Assembly: GCA_003453835.1 (NCBI GenBank)
Contig: DMMN01000225.1
Coordinates: 3,179 to 15,034, forward strand
Source: Bacteroidota bacterium
GTDB lineage: Bacteria; Bacteroidota; Ignavibacteria; UBA10030
Reading direction: 5' to 3'
DNA length: 11,856 nt
Every line of letters begins with the position of its first letter. Within the stretch, counting starts at the first letter, position 1. Below the pieces are notes generated by a model. That model did no database searches. It worked only from the letters and a program-made list of their open reading frames with translations, and was not told the DNA's origin. This document shows positions 1 to 7,047 of the stretch, piece by piece. The position numbers and the translations under genes were made by a program.

Positions 1-1188
1 GTCGATCCTGCGTTCGCATCCGGAGCCGGGAACGATCATGTCAGCGATGGATATCTTGCCCAGTATCGGTTCTCGAAGAAGCTCTGGGATCGAATCGGCT
101 TCAAGTACGGTGCAGTGTACGACTGGAACCAGAGGAACCTTTCGCGATCACTGGATGACAACACGCGGGCCAACCTCAAGGGATATCGGGTCACGAATAC
201 GCTCGGCTTCGACTACGCCTTCACAAACGAGTTCAGCGCGGAAGTGGCGATCGACTATGATTTCAGGAAGGGACAAGAGTACAAGAACTACAATGTTTCG
301 AGAGATAGCGTCCTTGCCGTCAACGATATGCAGGACAGATCGGTCAAGGAGTATGCCGTTGCCGCTCAACTCTCCTATACCGGCGACCCGATCAGCCTTC
401 TGGTCGGGACCAGGTTTACGCGAAACGATCTCTTCGGGAACAATATCTCCTCACGAGCGACGGCGGTCTACTCTCTGAACGAACGGAACAGCCTGAAGTT
501 GATTTGGGGCCAATCGTATCGAGCGCCGGCATTGTTCGAGCTCTACTTCCGAACACCGACGAATACGGTCTTTGGAAACAGCAACCTGAAACCTGAAACG
601 AGCACGTCCATTGAGCTTGCGTACCTTACATCATTTGGGGATGTGTTCGTTCAAGCGCTCGCGTACCACTCCACCTACGGCAACAAGATCTTTCGCGTGC
701 GACGCGTCCCCACGAGCGCAACGGATAAATCGACCATCTACACGAACGGATCCGCCTTCAGCGCCAACGGAATTGAAATCGATGCGAAGTATCAAAATCC
801 AAAGTTCGTGAACGCGTTTGTGAACTATAACTACATCAAAGGCGATGAGGGGGATAATGTCGACGGGCACTTTAACTTCAAATACGTTCCCCGCCACACA
901 TTCTCCGGTGGAATTGCAAAGACGGTAGAGAACTTCACGATTTCGGGCCTGGTCAACTTCCAATCCGAGACCAAAGGACCTCTCTCCGGTGTCAGCTCGT
1001 ACTACACGCTGGATCTTAGCGTCGGGTATGAGCAAGCCCTTCTTTCACGATCGTTCCGGCATAGCATCTCGGCGAAAAACGTCTTCGACAAACAGGTTTC
1101 ATTCCCTGAATATGTACGGAGAACATTGAATCAGGTGCCGTCGGGGTACGGGAGGAGAGTCGCGTACGAAGTGCAGATTATTCTGTAG
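1..1188 (+). CDS. TonB-dependent outer-membrane receptor, C-terminal beta-barrel (5' partial)
   Basis: The frame is open from the first base of the window, so the N-terminal signal, plug domain and first strands lie upstream; about 395 C-terminal residues are present. The sequence alternates short amphipathic strands rich in Tyr, Phe, Asn and Ser, as in a beta-barrel. The family signature of the late barrel is visible at about 510-610: 'YRAPALFELYF' followed by 'GNSNLKPETSTSIELAY'. A strand with 'ISAKNVFDKQ' near 1066-1092 matches the usual 'NLFD' stretch before the last strands. Family role: energised import of a bulky ligand across the outer membrane through TonB-ExbBD; the ligand cannot be told from this part. 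The last residues are 'YEVQIIL', so the usual terminal aromatic is replaced by Leu. It is followed by a YfiR-like gene and a chemoreceptor on the same strand. The family call is firm and the substrate unknown. Confidence 0.9.
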   Translation, partial: VDPAFASGAGNDHVSDGYLAQYRFSKKLWDRIGFKYGAVYDWNQRNLSRSLDDNTRANLKGYRVTNTLGFDYAFTNEFSAEVAIDYDFRKGQEYKNYNVSRDSVLAVNDMQDRSVKEYAVAAQLSYTGDPISLLVGTRFTRNDLFGNNISSRATAVYSLNERNSLKLIWGQSYRAPALFELYFRTPTNTVFGNSNLKPETSTSIELAYLTSFGDVFVQALAYHSTYGNKIFRVRRVPTSATDKSTIYTNGSAFSANGIEIDAKYQNPKFVNAFVNYNYIKGDEGDNVDGHFNFKYVPRHTFSGGIAKTVENFTISGLVNFQSETKGPLSGVSSYYTLDLSVGYEQALLSRSFRHSISAKNVFDKQVSFPEYVRRTLNQVPSGYGRRVAYEVQIIL

Positions 1189-1193
1189 CATCA

Positions 1194-1242
1194 CACAACA
1201 TCCTGTTGTGAAGTTCGAGGGGGGAGCTCCCGGCGCGCCTCG
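1194..1242 (+). terminator. Two adjacent hairpins after the receptor gene, possible attenuator or terminator
   Basis: Six bases after the receptor stop codon lies a perfect 7-bp stem with a 3-base loop, CACAACA-tcc-TGTTGTG (1194-1210). A second element follows: CGAGG (1216-1220) can pair with CCTCG (1238-1242) around the perfect palindrome GGGAGCTCCC (1222-1231). Neither is followed by a T-run, so this is not a classical intrinsic terminator. It could slow or trim transcripts between the receptor and the YfiR-like gene. The pairing is seen directly; the function is inferred. Confidence 0.4.
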
Positions 1243-1318
1243 ATCATCGGGTGGGCAAAGAACCATCAGCCTCTTAGGCGATTGAAATCATAAGAAACAA
1301 CATTGAGAAAGAGTTCCC

Positions 1319-1825
1319 ATGAGAATACGTAGAATCATTCTTCCCGTCCTCGGACTGGTGTTGCTCTCGGGGGTGCTCGTGGCCCAGAGCATGACGGTGC
1401 CTGCAAATCTTCAAGCCGCCATCTTCAAGAAAATGCTCGGTTTTGACAAGACGTTGCAGTCGCGGGGTCCGATTGAAGTGGTGGTTGTGTATGGAGATGT
1501 TGCTGCGAAGGATGAGATCGTTGCGGCGTTCAAGGGGGTCGGCGTCAGCGCCTCTTCGGTGAGGGCAGACCAGATTTCGAACGGTATCGGCAACGCTTCA
1601 GTTCTGTATGTCGCTCCCGGCGCGATCCCCCCGAAACAATTCTGCGCAAACAGCGGCGTGCTTTCCCTTTCGGGAGTCGCTTCCTTCGTCGAGAAGGGGC
1701 AAGTATCAATCGGATTGGGAGTCGAAGGAGGAAAGCCGAAGATTCTCATTCATACGGGGCAACTCAAGGCAGAGGGACATGATATCGCGTCAGATATCTT
1801 GAACATGGCGAAGCTCATTCAATAG
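1319..1825 (+). CDS. YfiR-like (DUF4154) secreted protein
   Basis: A 168-residue protein with a Sec signal peptide: positive 'MRIRR', hydrophobic 'IILPVLGLVLLSGVLVAQS' and probable cleavage near residues 22-24, so it should be periplasmic. The mature part follows the YfiR/HmsC-like pattern: 'ANLQAAIFKKMLGFD' at the start, a central strand 'ASVLYVAPG' (about 93-101), then 'LSLSGVASFVEKGQVSIGLGVEGGKPKILIHTGQLKAEGHDIASDILNMA', which corresponds to the conserved 'sfl..Gg.i.f....gk..feiN...ak..gl.is..ll.lA' block. Pseudomonas YfiR is a periplasmic repressor of the cyclase YfiN and carries disulfides; this protein has only one Cys (109), so it cannot form intramolecular disulfides. A weak purine-rich stretch (GAGAAAGAG) precedes the ATG. 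It sits between a TonB receptor and a chemoreceptor, which makes the chemoreceptor the candidate partner (inference). Confidence 0.75.
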   Translation: MRIRRIILPVLGLVLLSGVLVAQSMTVPANLQAAIFKKMLGFDKTLQSRGPIEVVVVYGDVAAKDEIVAAFKGVGVSASSVRADQISNGIGNASVLYVAPGAIPPKQFCANSGVLSLSGVASFVEKGQVSIGLGVEGGKPKILIHTGQLKAEGHDIASDILNMAKLIQ

Positions 1826-1893
1826 CCGGAGGCCCCGGTTGCACAAATGCGAGGAAGCGCGAAGTTATTCCTCCACAATGAAAGAGAAATTTT

Positions 1894-3675
1894 ATGAAAT
1901 GGCTGTCGAATCTCAAACTCCGCTCCCAGATCATGGTGATGTATGGTCTCCTTGCGGCCGTCACAGCTCTTGGCGGAGCCTATAGCGCCAACAATGCAAT
2001 CTTGTTCACAAACTCGTCGGATCGTGTCTTCGCGAGTAATTTTCGATCCCTCGAAGTACTGGCTGAGCTCTCTACGTCCTATCAACGGATGAGGGGGGAT
2101 TTTATGCTCATGATTCTTGCCCGATCTCAGGAGGAGATTACGAAGTACTCGAAGGGCGCGTCGGAACGCGAAGTAGAGATGGAGAAGGCGATGAATGAGA
2201 TTGCGGGACTGGCCAACAAAGATCAAGTCGATCTCGTCCGAAGTCTTGAGGAAAAGAAGAAGGAATTTCGGAAGTATCGAGAACGAATCGAGCTTCTCTC
2301 GCTTCTTGGTCAATTGGAAGAGGCGAGAACCATCCTCTTCGAAGACGTCGACAAGCTGCGCAGCGCAATGCAGGAAGATATTGCCCGGATCAGTGAGAGC
2401 ACCCGGAAAGTTGCAGAATCGGACATCGCCGAGAGCAGACAAACCGCCCGGGCCACCGTCTTTTCGTCAATTGCCGGACCGGTTATGGGATTCATTGTAA
2501 CGATCATCCTCGGGCTTCTGATCAGCGGCTCGGTGACGAAACCGCTGAAGAAGTTGAACGAGAGCATCGTCAACGCGGACCTCAACACCGTGTTCGACTC
2601 CACCCGGAAGGACGAATTCGGAGATCTCATGCGGTCGTTCGATCAGTTCGTGGTGACCATCAAAGAGACGCTGTTGCGGGTCGTTGAAGCGTCGACAACC
2701 GTGGCGAGCGCGATTGCAGAGATATCTTCAAGCACCGAGGAGATGGCGGTCGGAGCGCAGCAACAAACGTCGCAAGCTTCCGACGTTTCCTCGGGGGTAG
2801 AACAATTGACGAGAACGATATTCGATAACGCAAAGAATGCCGGCGGCACAGCGGAAACGGCGAAAACCGCCCGCGAGACTGCAGAGCAAGGCGGAAAAGT
2901 CGTTCTTGAGTCGATCCAGGGAATGAAACGAATTGCCGATTCGGTGAAGCAAGCCGGCGAAACCGTGCGAGCACTCGGAAAATCGAGCGACCAAATAGGT
3001 GAAATCGTATCCGTTATCGACGACATCGCTGACCAAACAAACCTTCTGGCGCTGAACGCGGCGATTGAAGCGGCGCGCGCCGGCGAGCAGGGACGCGGAT
3101 TTGCCGTGGTGGCAGACGAGGTGCGAAAACTGGCTGAGCGCACAACAAAGGCAACAAAGGAAATCGCCGATATGATCAAGAAAATTCAATATGATACGCG
3201 TGGAGCCGTCGTCTCAATGGAACAGGGGACGAAAGAGGTGGATCAAGGCATTCGCCTCGCTGATGCCGCGGGAAACTCACTCCAGGAAATCGTTGAGATT
3301 TCTCAGAAGGTGATGGAGAAGGTGACGCAGATTGCCGCGGCAAGCGAACAACAGGCAGGCACAAGCGAGGAGATCTCCCGCAACGTTGAATTGATCAGCA
3401 GTGTGACGCGCGAAACCGCAACCGGCATTCAGCAGATTGCGAAAACGGCAGAAGATGTCAACAAGCTGACCGAGACGCTCCAGCGGCACATCGGTCGATT
3501 CAAGATCTCGTTTGATCGAGAGCAGATTGCCGGCAAGCAGATTCAATCTTCGGGGACCAGGGAGGAACTTAAATATCAGACCTTTGGCCAGGGGCCGGGT
3601 GCGAAAAAGGGGGAAGAGAACTCTCGCCTTGCCGTGAGGGAGAACGGCCGGCTCGTTCCACACTCGGGCGCGTAA
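1894..3675 (+). CDS. Methyl-accepting chemotaxis protein
   Basis: A 593-residue transmembrane chemoreceptor. It has a short cytoplasmic start, TM1 at about residues 12-32, a periplasmic all-helical region at about 35-185 (four-helix-bundle type, rich in charged heptads), TM2 at about 189-213, a HAMP linker at about 214-265 ('[13 protein letters not shown] ... [13 protein letters not shown]'), and a long signalling coiled coil. The hairpin tip that binds CheA and CheW is intact at 378-417 ('[18 protein letters not shown]', then '[17 protein letters not shown]'). A methylation-type stretch '[14 protein letters not shown]' lies at about 481-494. The C-terminus is a hydrophilic tail that lacks the NWETF-type pentapeptide used as a CheR/CheB tether. 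It starts 68 bp after the YfiR-like gene on the same strand and is probably cotranscribed. No chemotaxis genes are in the window. The ligand is unknown; the periplasmic YfiR-like protein could be its input (inference). Confidence 0.95.
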   Translation: MKWLSNLKLRSQIMVMYGLLAAVTALGGAYSANNAILFTNSSDRVFASNFRSLEVLAELSTSYQRMRGDFMLMILARSQEEITKYSKGASEREVEMEKAMNEIAGLANKDQVDLVRSLEEKKKEFRKYRERIELLSLLGQLEEARTILFEDVDKLRSAMQEDIARISESTRKVAESDIAESRQTARATVFSSIAGPVMGFIVTIILGLLISGSVTKPLKKLNESIVNADLNTVFDSTRKDEFGDLMRSFDQFVVTIKETLLRVVEASTTVASAIAEISSSTEEMAVGAQQQTSQASDVSSGVEQLTRTIFDNAKNAGGTAETAKTARETAEQGGKVVLESIQGMKRIADSVKQAGETVRALGKSSDQIGEIVSVIDDIADQTNLLALNAAIEAARAGEQGRGFAVVADEVRKLAERTTKATKEIADMIKKIQYDTRGAVVSMEQGTKEVDQGIRLADAAGNSLQEIVEISQKVMEKVTQIAAASEQQAGTSEEISRNVELISSVTRETATGIQQIAKTAEDVNKLTETLQRHIGRFKISFDREQIAGKQIQSSGTREELKYQTFGQGPGAKKGEENSRLAVRENGRLVPHSGA

Positions 3676-3917
3676 ACCTCCTGGCTTCCAAATTATCATA
3701 GCACGCGAGGGTCCGCCAGGGCTCCGGAACGAAAAGACACCCAGGCGGGTTCTCGTCGAGGGCTCCCGTGCGGACTTCCGACCCGGATACTATTTCGCCC
3801 ACTCAGAAGCTTCTTTCGAAGGAGATGAATTCGAGGTGATTGGAGGCCTCCTGCTCGCATCAGACAACGATGATCATCGTCCGATGACTATCAAGGTGCT
3901 GATAACGGCGGCGGAGG
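3676..3917. other. Convergent intergenic region with a perfect 14-bp palindrome
   Basis: A 242-bp stretch between the convergent ends of the chemoreceptor and uracil-DNA glycosylase genes. It has no convincing open frame. The notable structure is the perfect palindrome ACGATGATCATCGT (3867-3880), flanked by near-matching outer arms CATCAG (3858-3863) and CCGATG (3881-3886), so a bulged stem-loop can form in RNA from either strand. No adjacent T-run is seen, so a bidirectional terminator role is only a possibility. Confidence 0.4.
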
Positions 3918-4757
3918 TTATTCCTTTTTCGCTTTCATTTCATCATAGATCTTCCTCAAGTACTGCACATCTTCCCACGTTGGTTTCTTCCAGTTCGGAT
4001 TTCTCAGCAGTGCCGCCGGATGGTAGGTCACCATGAGCTTGATGCCACGGTAGTTGTGGATCTTGCCGCGCAAAGCCGTAAGGCTCTCGGTCGTGCGGAG
4101 GAGCGTTTGTCCCGCAATGCGGCCGAGGCAAAGGATGATCTTTGGTTTGATGATCTCGAGCTGTTTCCAGAGATGCGGCTCGCATGAATCTACTTCCTTC
4201 GGCTGGGGTTCGCGGTTGTTGGGAGGCCGGCACTTAAGGATGTTGCAGATGTAGACTTCCTCGCGCTTGAAATGGATCGCTTCCAGTATCTTATTCAAGA
4301 GCTGGCCGGCGCGTCCGACAAACGGCTCCCCCTGGGCGTCTTCGTCGGCCCCCGGCGCTTCACCGACAAGAACGATATCCGCTTTTGGATTACCGACGCC
4401 GAACACAAACTTTGTCCGCGTCCTTCCCAGCGGGCACTTCAGGCAAGTGCAGATCTCCGAGTTGAGTTGGTCGAGGTTCTCTGCCGCGACCCATGGCTCG
4501 TCCGGATACGGAAGCAGCCGACTTTGGGCAGGCGAGAGTTGTGTGTGGTGAGCCGGCGTGGACGCATGCCCGAACAAATCCACCTCTTCAGCAACAACCG
4601 CCGGCTTCTTTCTTGGGGGCGGGGAGTATTCGTGTGAACCCGCTGTCTCTTCCGGAGGGCCGGTGTAAATCACATCTCCAAAAAGCTCCTTTTCTTGACG
4701 CAGGGCTTGTTGGGCGAGCGTGAGAAGGCGCTTAAGTTCGTTGTTGGTGTCGGGCAT
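3918..4757 (-). CDS. Uracil-DNA glycosylase, family 4 ([4Fe-4S])
   Basis: A 279-residue protein that removes uracil from DNA to start base excision repair. The catalytic domain covers about residues 95-275. The four cluster cysteines are seen as C105-x2-C108, then C176-x15-C192, the family 4 spacing. Motif A is 'VGEAPGADED' (131-140) with the uracil-pocket 'GEPFVGRAG' after it; motif B is 'HPAALLRNP' (246-254). The N-terminal ~95 residues are a poorly conserved extension with a Pro-rich linker (about 34-52), as in many bacterial homologues once annotated as SPO1 polymerase-related. Start: ATG at 4757; there is no Shine-Dalgarno sequence. It lies 119 bp downstream of coaBC on the same strand, so it may be the last gene of that operon or have its own promoter. 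The family assignment is firm. Confidence 0.93.
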   Translation of the reverse strand: MPDTNNELKRLLTLAQQALRQEKELFGDVIYTGPPEETAGSHEYSPPPRKKPAVVAEEVDLFGHASTPAHHTQLSPAQSRLLPYPDEPWVAAENLDQLNSEICTCLKCPLGRTRTKFVFGVGNPKADIVLVGEAPGADEDAQGEPFVGRAGQLLNKILEAIHFKREEVYICNILKCRPPNNREPQPKEVDSCEPHLWKQLEIIKPKIILCLGRIAGQTLLRTTESLTALRGKIHNYRGIKLMVTYHPAALLRNPNWKKPTWEDVQYLRKIYDEMKAKKE

Positions 4758-4836
4758 CGCGCGGGGTTTGAGTTGTTGGGACGTGGCAAGAGCGGATTCG
4801 GATGGATTCTCGCGGATCGATAACCGACATTCATCT

Positions 4837-4842
4837 ACTATA
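4837..4842 (-). promoter_or_regulatory. Possible -10 element for the uracil-DNA glycosylase gene
   Basis: Within the 119-bp gap after coaBC, the minus strand reads TATAGT, one base off the TATAAT consensus, about 80 bp before the glycosylase start. No good -35 hexamer is found at 16-18 bp. It is the only promoter-like hexamer noticed in this gap and is weak evidence for independent transcription. Confidence 0.25.
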
Positions 4843-4876
4843 ACCCGCTTGAATCGGATGCTTCGATACGTGTTTC

Positions 4877-6088
4877 TTACAGCAACTTTGTGAGTCGATT
4901 GAGAATCTCATTCGCCACGTCGAACTTCGACATCAGCGGAAGCTTTTCAGCTTTCCCATTCCTGTCGATGATCGTCACGACGTTTGTGTCTCCACCGAAG
5001 CCTGCCCCCTTATCCGCGAGGGAATTAAGAACGATGAGGTCGAGGTTCTTCTTCTTCAGTTTTTCCGTTGCATGGCGGAGCGCATTTTCGGTCTCAAGTG
5101 CAAATCCAACCAGGACCCTGCCATTTTTTTTCCGACCGAGCGCGCCAAGCACATCCGGTGTTGATATTAGCCGAAGCGGAAGAGCATCCTTGCCGTGCTT
5201 CTTTTTTATCTTTCCGGATGCGGCAGATTGAGGGGCGTAGTCGGCAACAGCGGCGGCCATGATGACGGCGTCCGCTTGCCGAACGTGCTTAAGAACTGCC
5301 CTGTGCATCTGTTCTGCCGATTCAACGTCGATGCGATGAACATTGCGCGGCGTCTCGAGATGAACCGGGCCGGCAATAAGAGTAACATCCGCGCCTCGGA
5401 GCGCGGCGGCATGTGCCAGCGCAAAGCCCATTTTCCCTGACGATCGGTTTCCGACGAACCGCACCGGGTCGATTGCTTCGTACGTCGGTCCGGCGGTGAC
5501 GAGTATTGATTTCGCCTTGAGATCGAGATGCGTTCGGGCGAGAATCGCTTCTATCTGGCGAACGATCGTATCGATTTCCGGCAATCGTCCCGGACCCCTG
5601 AGGCCGCTTGCGTGTTCGCCCTCCTCCGGCGGTATGATGAAGTACCCCCGCTCCCGAAGCTTGGTGATATTCTGCTGCGTAACAGGGTTGACGTACATGT
5701 CGGCATCCATCGTCGGGGCCAATGCAATCGGCCCGCGGCTTGCCAACGCAATGATGGTCAGGAGGTTGTCGGTGAGGCCGTACGTAAGCTTGGCGATGGT
5801 GTTTGCCGAAGCGGGTGCGATGACATAGACATCAGCCCAGTTGGCAAGATCAACGTGCCGCGTTCCGATGTCGGAACGCGTCGATTGGTCAAGCGCCCAG
5901 AGACCGGACAAGACCGGATTACCGGAGAGGGCAGAGTAAGTCAGAGGCGTCACGAACCTCGTTGCCGCCTCGGTCATGACGACTTTGACATCGGCCCCGG
6001 CTTTCTTGAGGTCGCGAACCAGAGTGCAAACTTTGTAGGCGGCAATGCCGCCGGTGATGCCGACTAGTATGTGTTTCCCGTGCAGCAC
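4877..6088 (-). CDS. coaBC: CoaBC: bifunctional phosphopantothenoylcysteine decarboxylase / phosphopantothenate-cysteine ligase
   Basis: A 403-residue enzyme for two consecutive steps of coenzyme A synthesis: joining cysteine to 4'-phosphopantothenate, then FMN-dependent decarboxylation to phosphopantetheine. The N-terminal CoaC flavoprotein domain (1-185) shows 'GITGGIAAYK' (10-19), the catalytic His in 'RHVDL' (H78) and 'APASANTIAK' (91-100). The C-terminal CoaB domain (about 190-403) shows 'VTAGPTYEAIDPVRFVGNRSSGKMG' with N214, 'AAAVADYAP' (278-286) and the Lys-rich 'KIKKK' (293-297). Two classical CoaC residues differ from E. coli: the PxMNxxMW Asn is Asp128 ('PTMDADMY'), and the substrate-flap Cys of 'ACGxxGxGR' is Ser161 ('ASGLRGPGR'). 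The start is GTG at 6088, 10 nt after the rpoZ stop, with no clear ribosome-binding site. Probably cotranscribed with rpoZ. Confidence 0.95.
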   Translation of the reverse strand: MLHGKHILVGITGGIAAYKVCTLVRDLKKAGADVKVVMTEAATRFVTPLTYSALSGNPVLSGLWALDQSTRSDIGTRHVDLANWADVYVIAPASANTIAKLTYGLTDNLLTIIALASRGPIALAPTMDADMYVNPVTQQNITKLRERGYFIIPPEEGEHASGLRGPGRLPEIDTIVRQIEAILARTHLDLKAKSILVTAGPTYEAIDPVRFVGNRSSGKMGFALAHAAALRGADVTLIAGPVHLETPRNVHRIDVESAEQMHRAVLKHVRQADAVIMAAAVADYAPQSAASGKIKKKHGKDALPLRLISTPDVLGALGRKKNGRVLVGFALETENALRHATEKLKKKNLDLIVLNSLADKGAGFGGDTNVVTIIDRNGKAEKLPLMSKFDVANEILNRLTKLL

Positions 6089-6098
6089 GCGGCACTCG

Positions 6099-6440
6099 CT
6101 ATTCGGTCTCTTTTTCTTTGACGGGCGGCGCCTCTGTCTCTTTATAGCGCCATTCGAGCTTATGGCTCATAATCTCCTTCAGCGCAACCTCTGTCGGCTT
6201 GGGGCGCTTCTCGAATTCCAAACTGATTTTTAGCTGATCGGGATTTGCAGCGGTGTCGAGTTCCTCTTCGGTCGTTTCAGTGACGCCCGTCAGTTGTTCG
6301 AGTGTCGCCTTGCGTTGGTCAAACTCGATCTTGAGCTCCGAATGAATCTGGCGCGCGCGCTTCGAAGCAACGGCGATTGCCTCATAAATATCTTGAGCAG
6401 TGGCTGCAGCTTTTTCGATATCGACTGGTTTAACTGACAC
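6099..6440 (-). CDS. rpoZ: RNA polymerase omega subunit (RpoZ/Rpb6 family)
   Basis: A 113-residue protein. The N-terminal segment 'DIYEAIAVASKRARQI' (17-32) is the conserved omega helix that holds the beta' subunit during polymerase assembly. The later 'LKISLEFEKRPKPTEVALKEIMSHKLEWRY' (70-99) is the longer form seen in the Bacteroidota/Chlorobi/Ignavibacteriota group, with an acidic linker between (about 54-66). The start codon is GTG, fixed by a good ribosome-binding site, AAGGAGAG, five bases upstream. It lies between gmk and coaBC, the classical gmk-rpoZ-coaBC order found in many bacteria, which supports the call even though omega proteins are short and divergent. Confidence 0.9.
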   Translation of the reverse strand: MSVKPVDIEKAAATAQDIYEAIAVASKRARQIHSELKIEFDQRKATLEQLTGVTETTEEELDTAANPDQLKISLEFEKRPKPTEVALKEIMSHKLEWRYKETEAPPVKEKETE

Positions 6441-6445
6441 GAGAT

Positions 6446-6453
6446 CTCTCCTT
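6446..6453 (-). promoter_or_regulatory. Ribosome-binding site of rpoZ
   Basis: On the minus strand AAGGAGAG ends five bases before the GTG at 6440. It is the clearest Shine-Dalgarno sequence in the window and decides the non-ATG start of rpoZ. Confidence 0.8.
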
Positions 6454-6459
6454 CAATTG

Positions 6460-7041
6460 TTAACCGTTGATGGTTTGTACGCTTGCATGGTTTGCGATAA
6501 TGTTCTCCACTTCGGCAATGGCCCGTTGGAGTTCGTCGTTGACGACTTGATGCTCGAAAAGCGATCCTTTCTCGACCTCCATCTGGACGCGGGCGAGTCG
6601 CCGGCGGAGCGTTGCGTCGTCTTCCGTCTTCCTGTTTGACAATCTCTCTTTCAAAACCTCAAAACTCGGCGGCTTGATGAAAATCAGAACGGTGTCGTCC
6701 GGGTACCCTCGTTTGATCGAGAGGCCACCTTTGACATCGATATCGAAGAGCATCGTTCTTCCGGCGGCAAGCGCCCGATCGACTTCGCTCTTCAAGGTTC
6801 CATAGTAGTCGCCGTAAATTTCCTCCCATTCAACAAGGTCGTTCGCGCGAATTCTCGATTCGAATTCTTTCATCGTCAAGAAGAAGTATTCCCGACCGTT
6901 TACCTCCCCTGCCCGCATCGCTCGAGTCGTCGCGGAAACCGAAAAGAGAAGCGACGGATATCTCTCCATGACGGCTTTCACAATGCTGGTCTTTCCGCCG
7001 CCACTCGGCGCAGAAACGACGATCAGTTTGCCCCGGCTCAT
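6460..7041 (-). CDS. gmk: Guanylate kinase
   Basis: A 193-residue kinase converting GMP and ATP to GDP and ADP in purine nucleotide synthesis; cytoplasmic. The P-loop is 'SAPSGGGKTS' (10-19), with Ala in place of the first Gly of the textbook GxxGxGK. The GMP-binding domain shows 'SVSATTRAMRAGEVNGREYFF' (34-54) with R40 and R43, then 'LVEW' (69-72) and 'GDYYGT' (77-82). 'FDIDVKGG' (99-106) is the conserved acidic strand; lid residues include R137 and R148; 'VVNDEL' (166-171) is the usual C-terminal motif. The length is slightly below the E. coli enzyme. The ATG lies six bases after the yicC stop and the gene ends 19 bases before rpoZ, so it is in the same transcript. Confidence 0.97.
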   Translation of the reverse strand: MSRGKLIVVSAPSGGGKTSIVKAVMERYPSLLFSVSATTRAMRAGEVNGREYFFLTMKEFESRIRANDLVEWEEIYGDYYGTLKSEVDRALAAGRTMLFDIDVKGGLSIKRGYPDDTVLIFIKPPSFEVLKERLSNRKTEDDATLRRRLARVQMEVEKGSLFEHQVVNDELQRAIAEVENIIANHASVQTING

Positions 7042-7047
7042 GCTCGG

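Noticed and set aside
2643..3179. Minus-strand open frame of 178 codons inside the chemoreceptor gene
   Set aside because: Its Ala/Ser-rich translation is what antisense of a coiled-coil coding region gives; the plus-strand chemoreceptor motifs are intact here.
3676..3917. Possible CRISPR, insertion sequence or phage remnant in the convergent gap
   Set aside because: No repeat array, transposase fragment or terminal inverted repeats were found here or elsewhere in the window.
4758..4876. Riboswitch or small RNA between coaBC and the glycosylase gene
   Set aside because: No conserved aptamer motif or strong stem-loop was seen; only a weak -10-like hexamer.
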